Source: Mycoplasma sp. UBA710
GTDB taxonomy: Bacteria; Bacillota_I; Bacilli_A; Mycoplasmatales; Metamycoplasmataceae
Length of the DNA: 11,763 bases
NCBI GenBank assembly: GCA_002298905.1
Contig: DBMA01000028.1
Span: 1 to 11,763 of the forward strand
Direction: 5' to 3'
The notes below the pieces were generated by a model that saw only the letters and a program-made list of their open reading frames with translations, was not told where the DNA came from and searched no databases. Shown piece by piece: positions 9,091-11,763 of this stretch (positions are counted from its first letter, which is position 1; every line of letters starts with the position of its first letter). The position numbers and the translations under genes are program-made.

Positions 9091-9099
9091 ATTATAACA
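9091..9099 (-). promoter_or_regulatory. Candidate extended -10 promoter upstream of tig
   Basis: The minus strand reads TGTTATAAT, an extended -10 (TG-n-TATAAT), starting just after the stop codon of the preceding gene. A transcript from here would have a leader of about 75 bases containing the 14-bp palindrome at 9058-9071. It is an alternative to the -10 at 9042-9047, or a second promoter. Confidence 0.4.
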
Positions 9100-9124
9100 T
9101 TAATAAAATTATTTTTTATTAATG
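9098..9124 (-). terminator. Weak candidate hairpin at the end of the DUF3196-like gene
   Basis: CATTAATAAAA (9098-9108) pairs exactly with TTTTATTAATG (9114-9124) around a 5-base loop, and the stop codon lies in the loop region. Ten of eleven pairs are A-T and no T-run follows on the minus strand, so termination is uncertain. A chance perfect stem of this length is not unlikely in such AT-rich DNA. Confidence 0.3.
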
Positions 9125-9810
9125 ATATTGTAAATTTTTGTTTCTTTTTCATTCAACTCAGATATTTTTTTTATTCCCAACATAACATTTGCAATATTGA
9201 TGATTTCATTATTGATATTTTGATATTTAAAAAAAAGAGAATTAGGAAATTCTTCAATCAAATAAATGAAAAAAATTTCTTTACAAATGTCATATAAAGA
9301 AGGATTTTTAAAATTGTGTTCTTCTAAGTCGACCATATTTTTAATTGCAAAATTGGTTTCAAAAATTGTTTTATTTTTAATAGGATTAATCTTAAATCCA
9401 TTAATAATAAAATCATAATTTATTTCTTGGCTAGTTAATGCATTATAAATTATAATCTTAATATTTTTGTTTAAATTTGGTAATTGAAAAATTTTATCAA
9501 TTATTTTTTCATAACCTTTTCAATTTTGTTCTTCAAAATAAGTTGAAATTTCTAAAAGAAAATTTTCTTCATATTGTTCAAAATTCGCAAAAATATCTAT
9601 TATTTCATCACGAGAATAATATTTTCTTTTTTTCAATTTGTCTTTCATCTCTAATTCATTCAATAATTTCTTAAAAATCAATTCATATTTTTTGGGAATA
9701 TAAGGCATTGATAATTCATCTTGAATTATTTTCAAAGCTTCTTTTATTTGATTATCCTTTATTAAATTATTTATTTTTTCAATTGTTTCTTCATAAAAAT
9801 TTTTGTTCAT
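9109..9810 (-). CDS. Probable DUF3196 family protein (233 aa)
   Basis: A soluble, mostly helical protein without signal peptide or membrane segment. Residues 1-95 are Lys/Glu/Ile-rich amphipathic helices that look like helical-hairpin repeats (for example FYEETIEKINNLIKDNQIKE, then ALKIIQDELSMPYIPKKYEL). The assignment to DUF3196 rests on length, helical character and the position directly upstream of tig; in M. genitalium and M. pneumoniae the DUF3196 protein MG237/MPN330 is, as I recall, next to trigger factor MG238/MPN331. The molecular function of that family is not known to me. One internal TGA is read as Trp (residue 97), joining two pieces that the standard code would separate. No Shine-Dalgarno sequence precedes the ATG at 9810, and the upstream gene ends at a terminator only a few bases away, so its promoter probably lies within or before that hairpin. 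Confidence 0.75.
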
Positions 9811-9815
9811 ATAAT

Positions 9816-9847
9816 AAAAAATTCTACAAATATTTTACTTGTAGAAT
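9816..9847 (-). terminator. Rho-independent terminator of the leucine-rich repeat gene
   Basis: On the minus strand a perfect 9-bp stem (arms 9839-9847 and 9821-9829, ATTCTACAA and its complement) with a 9-base loop is followed directly by a run of T (9821-9816). It begins 24 bases after the stop codon of the 9871-11499 gene and separates it from the next gene, whose ATG is only about ten bases downstream of the stem. Confidence 0.72.
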
Positions 9848-9870
9848 AAAATTTTATCTAATTTAATAAA

Positions 9871-11499
9871 TTATTTTAAATAGATAGGACGTTCAATATC
9901 TATTTCTTCTGCTGTATAAACATCATTAACAATTCTTATATTGAAATAATATCTAGTAACAAATTTTCTTATTTGGCCTTGTTTATTAATAACTGTTAAA
10001 TTTGTAAAAAATTGAGAACCTTTATTTCCTTGTCTAAAGTAATCATAGTTAGCATCTGCTCCGCCAAAGTATTGAATTTTTTCTTTTACTTCAAATGCTC
10101 CTACACCAATTGTGTTAAGGTTTATTGGTAAATCAATAATTTTATTTAATTGATTTCCACCAATATTAAATTGAATGTAATTATATGCAAACGCCTCAAC
10201 ACCAATGGAAGTAATTTTGGAATTTCCTAAATTCAATCCTTTATTAGTAATTTTACAATTTTTAAAAGCATTTTTACCAATTGATGTAGTATTAGATCAA
10301 TCTTTAATTTCAGTAATTAAATTATTTTCAAATGCCCCATCTCCAATAGTTGTTAAATTTGTATTTTTAAAATCTACATAAGATAATTTGTTTTTTTGAA
10401 AAGCTTCATTACCAATAGTAGTTAAAGATGATGATAATGATAAATCATTGATATTATTATTTGCAAATGCTCTATTTCCAATTATTGTAATGCTATTAGG
10501 TAAAGATAATGATACTATGTTTTTATTTTCAAATACTGAATCATTAATTTTAGTTAAAGGACTAGAAATTAACCTATTACCAGCATTATCTCTTATTTCA
10601 TATCTTTCTTTAATATCAATAATAGGATCATTTCCTGTATATCTTACAATTGTGTTTCCTTTAAAATGGATACCATCCTTAGTCACATATTCTAATGAAG
10701 AATTACAATCATTTAATGGATCCGGATTGTCGATAATTTTATTAAGAGATTTTTGCACATTTTTATCATTATTTCATTCAACTAGATAATGAATATTGAA
10801 AGAAATACTATAATCCATTGAAGAATAATCACTTTTTTCATTTTTATAATTTATTGTTAAATTTCCATTAATAGTAAATCCATTATTTGTAGTAATAGAC
10901 AAATATTTTTGGTTATTTAACTCATTATATAAATTGATATAATCATTATAAGTTTTAATATTTTTACATTTAGATTCTAAAAATATTAACAATTCAGAAT
11001 AAAGAAATTCTATACATTGATTAAAATTAGCCACAATTTTTAAATCACCAAATTTAATATCACTAGAATAAATATTTTTATTATTTTTATCAAAAATATT
11101 TAAATTAATAATTTGATTTTGAATTTTAAAATTAGAAATATATATAATGATATTTGATGATGTTGATCTTTTTAAATCAATTTCAATATCTTTTGTTTCT
11201 AAATCTTTATTTTTAAAATGATAATTTTTAGAATCTAAAACTAAATTTTTTCCTAAAATTTGTATTTCAAATTTATCAATATTAGAAATAACTTTAGCAC
11301 TTTCAACAACTGAATTATTTGAAGGGATAATAGGTAATTCAGGTTCACTAGGAACAGTAGGAATTTCAGGTTCTTCAGGTTTAATAGAAGATGTATTATT
11401 GGTTGTTGAATGGTTTTTAGCAACTAATATCACTGTCACACCAATTGCACTTAAAGTCAAGACAGATAAAGAAGGTATTAAAATTTTAGATAATTTCAT
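9871..11499 (-). CDS. BspA-type leucine-rich repeat surface protein (542 aa)
   Basis: Predicted outward-facing membrane-anchored protein. Residues 1-28 hold a basic start and hydrophobic helix (7-27) without a lipobox cysteine. A stalk rich in Pro and Glu follows (41-60, PEEPEIPTVPSEPELPIIPS), then a domain of about 65-240 that I do not recognise. From about 315 to 470 come BspA-type (LRR_5) repeats marked by IGxxAF: I340-GNRAF, I362-GNEAF, I385-GDGAF, I407-GKNAF, I432-GVEAF, I464-GVGAF, with a degenerate first copy INDSVF at 318-323. Spacing is 22-25 residues, 32 for the last. Such repeats mediate adhesion or protein binding in other bacteria. The C-terminal 70 residues are non-repetitive. 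Two TGA codons (Trp242, Trp401) join three pieces. The gene is monocistronic by its own terminator and a 264-bp upstream non-coding region. The LRR call is firm; the ligand is unknown. Confidence 0.92.
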
Positions 11500-11592
11500 A
11501 GTATAAAAAAATTCCTTGCAATTAATAATAAATGTACTATATATTTTAAAAAAACATTTTATAAAATATGTTAAATAAAAATACTATCATAA

Positions 11593-11598
11593 ATTATA
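11593..11598 (-). promoter_or_regulatory. Candidate -10 element of the LRR protein gene
   Basis: Consensus TATAAT on the minus strand about 95 bases before the ATG at 11499. The hexamer 17 bases upstream (TGAAGC) does not resemble TTGACA. Chance matches are frequent at this base composition. Confidence 0.3.
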
Positions 11599-11745
11599 TT
11601 AATAACTATTAAAAAGCTTCATTATTATGTTTTTACAATTCATAATTTAAATTGAATAAAACTTATGAATTTTAGTTTTAAAATAGAAAAATCTAATCAA
11701 TTTTAAAATATTTTATATTTTATATATTTTGGTAAAATTTCTTAA

Positions 11746-11751
11746 TATAAT
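11746..11751 (+). promoter_or_regulatory. Candidate plus-strand -10 element at the window edge
   Basis: Consensus TATAAT on the plus strand (TTAATATAATGC). Transcription would begin at about the last bases of the window and run out of it, divergent from the LRR gene. No matching -35 at 17 bases. Confidence 0.25.
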
Positions 11752-11763
11752 GCTACTTAGATT

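Larger units (their letters stand above)
11500..11763. other. AT-rich non-coding region upstream of the LRR surface protein gene
   Basis: No reading frame of note on either strand. On the minus strand AAGGA at 11517-11513 is the only Shine-Dalgarno-like site for the LRR gene, but it stands 13 bases from the ATG, which is longer than usual. A TATAAT at 11598-11593 (minus) is the best -10 candidate, giving a leader of roughly 85 bases, with no convincing -35. On the plus strand there is another TATAAT at 11746-11751 near the window end, which could serve a divergent gene outside the window. A 7-bp inverted repeat lies at 11657-11680. Confidence 0.5.

Noticed and set aside
7619..10789. Plus-strand open frames at 7619-7831, 8027-8248, 9477-9674 and 10448-10789
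   Set aside because: They lie antisense within tig, the DUF3196-like gene and the LRR gene, have hydrophobic low-complexity products, and no ribosome binding sites; they are shadows of the minus-strand genes.
11657..11680. Hairpin TAAAACT/AGTTTTA with 10-base loop
   Set aside because: Only 7 bp, almost all A-T, no T-run on either strand; expected by chance in this sequence.
1..11763. tRNA, rRNA, CRISPR arrays, insertion sequences, phage genes
   Set aside because: No cloverleaf-like GC-rich segment, no regular direct repeats with spacers, and no transposase or integrase motif seen on either strand.

Overview
The window is very AT-rich and is coded almost entirely on the minus strand by an organism that reads TGA as tryptophan (genetic code 4). 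With the standard code the genes fall into about twenty fragments. With TGA as Trp these join, without any frameshift, into eight genes, and recognisable proteins such as trigger factor become full length. Code 4, the AT richness, proline- and asparagine-rich surface proteins and the adjacency of a DUF3196-like gene to trigger factor all point to a mycoplasma (class Mollicutes, not an acholeplasma or phytoplasma). I cannot name the species.

Layout in transcription order, from right to left. (1) 11763-11500: AT-rich non-coding DNA with candidate promoters. (2) 11499-9871: a 542-residue membrane-anchored surface protein with a proline-rich stalk and BspA-type leucine-rich repeats, closed by a clear hairpin plus T-run terminator at 9847-9816. 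(3) 9810-9109: a 233-residue cytoplasmic protein, probably DUF3196 (M. pneumoniae MPN330/MG237-like). (4) A roughly 100-bp gap with two TATAAT-type promoter candidates and a perfect 14-bp palindrome. (5) 9009-7600: trigger factor (tig). (6) 7594-6704: a DegV-family protein. (7) 6687-5944: an ABC ATPase. (8) 5951-4098: its ABC-2-like permease, with an unusual domain of about 385 residues, predicted extracytoplasmic, between TM5 and TM6. (9) After a 99-bp gap with a candidate promoter, 3998-324: a 1224-residue exported protein of unknown family. (10) 331-1: the start of another exported protein, cut by the window edge.

From tig leftward the genes are tightly packed: gaps of 5 and 16 nt, an 8-nt overlap (ATGAATAA) between ATPase and permease, and an identical 8-nt overlap between the two large surface proteins. 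Tig and DegV are housekeeping genes. The ATPase, permease and two large exported proteins form a surface module that I cannot match to a named system. It is the best candidate here for something undescribed: the two exported proteins share a recurring short aromatic motif, and the permease's outer domain shares a DINPL...VDY element with the 1224-residue protein. What it transports or binds is not visible from the sequence.

No tRNA, rRNA, CRISPR array, insertion sequence or phage gene was found. Translations were made by eye with code 4. I read the 1224-residue gene and the permease codon by codon across the regions between the standard-code fragments and found no TAA or TAG.
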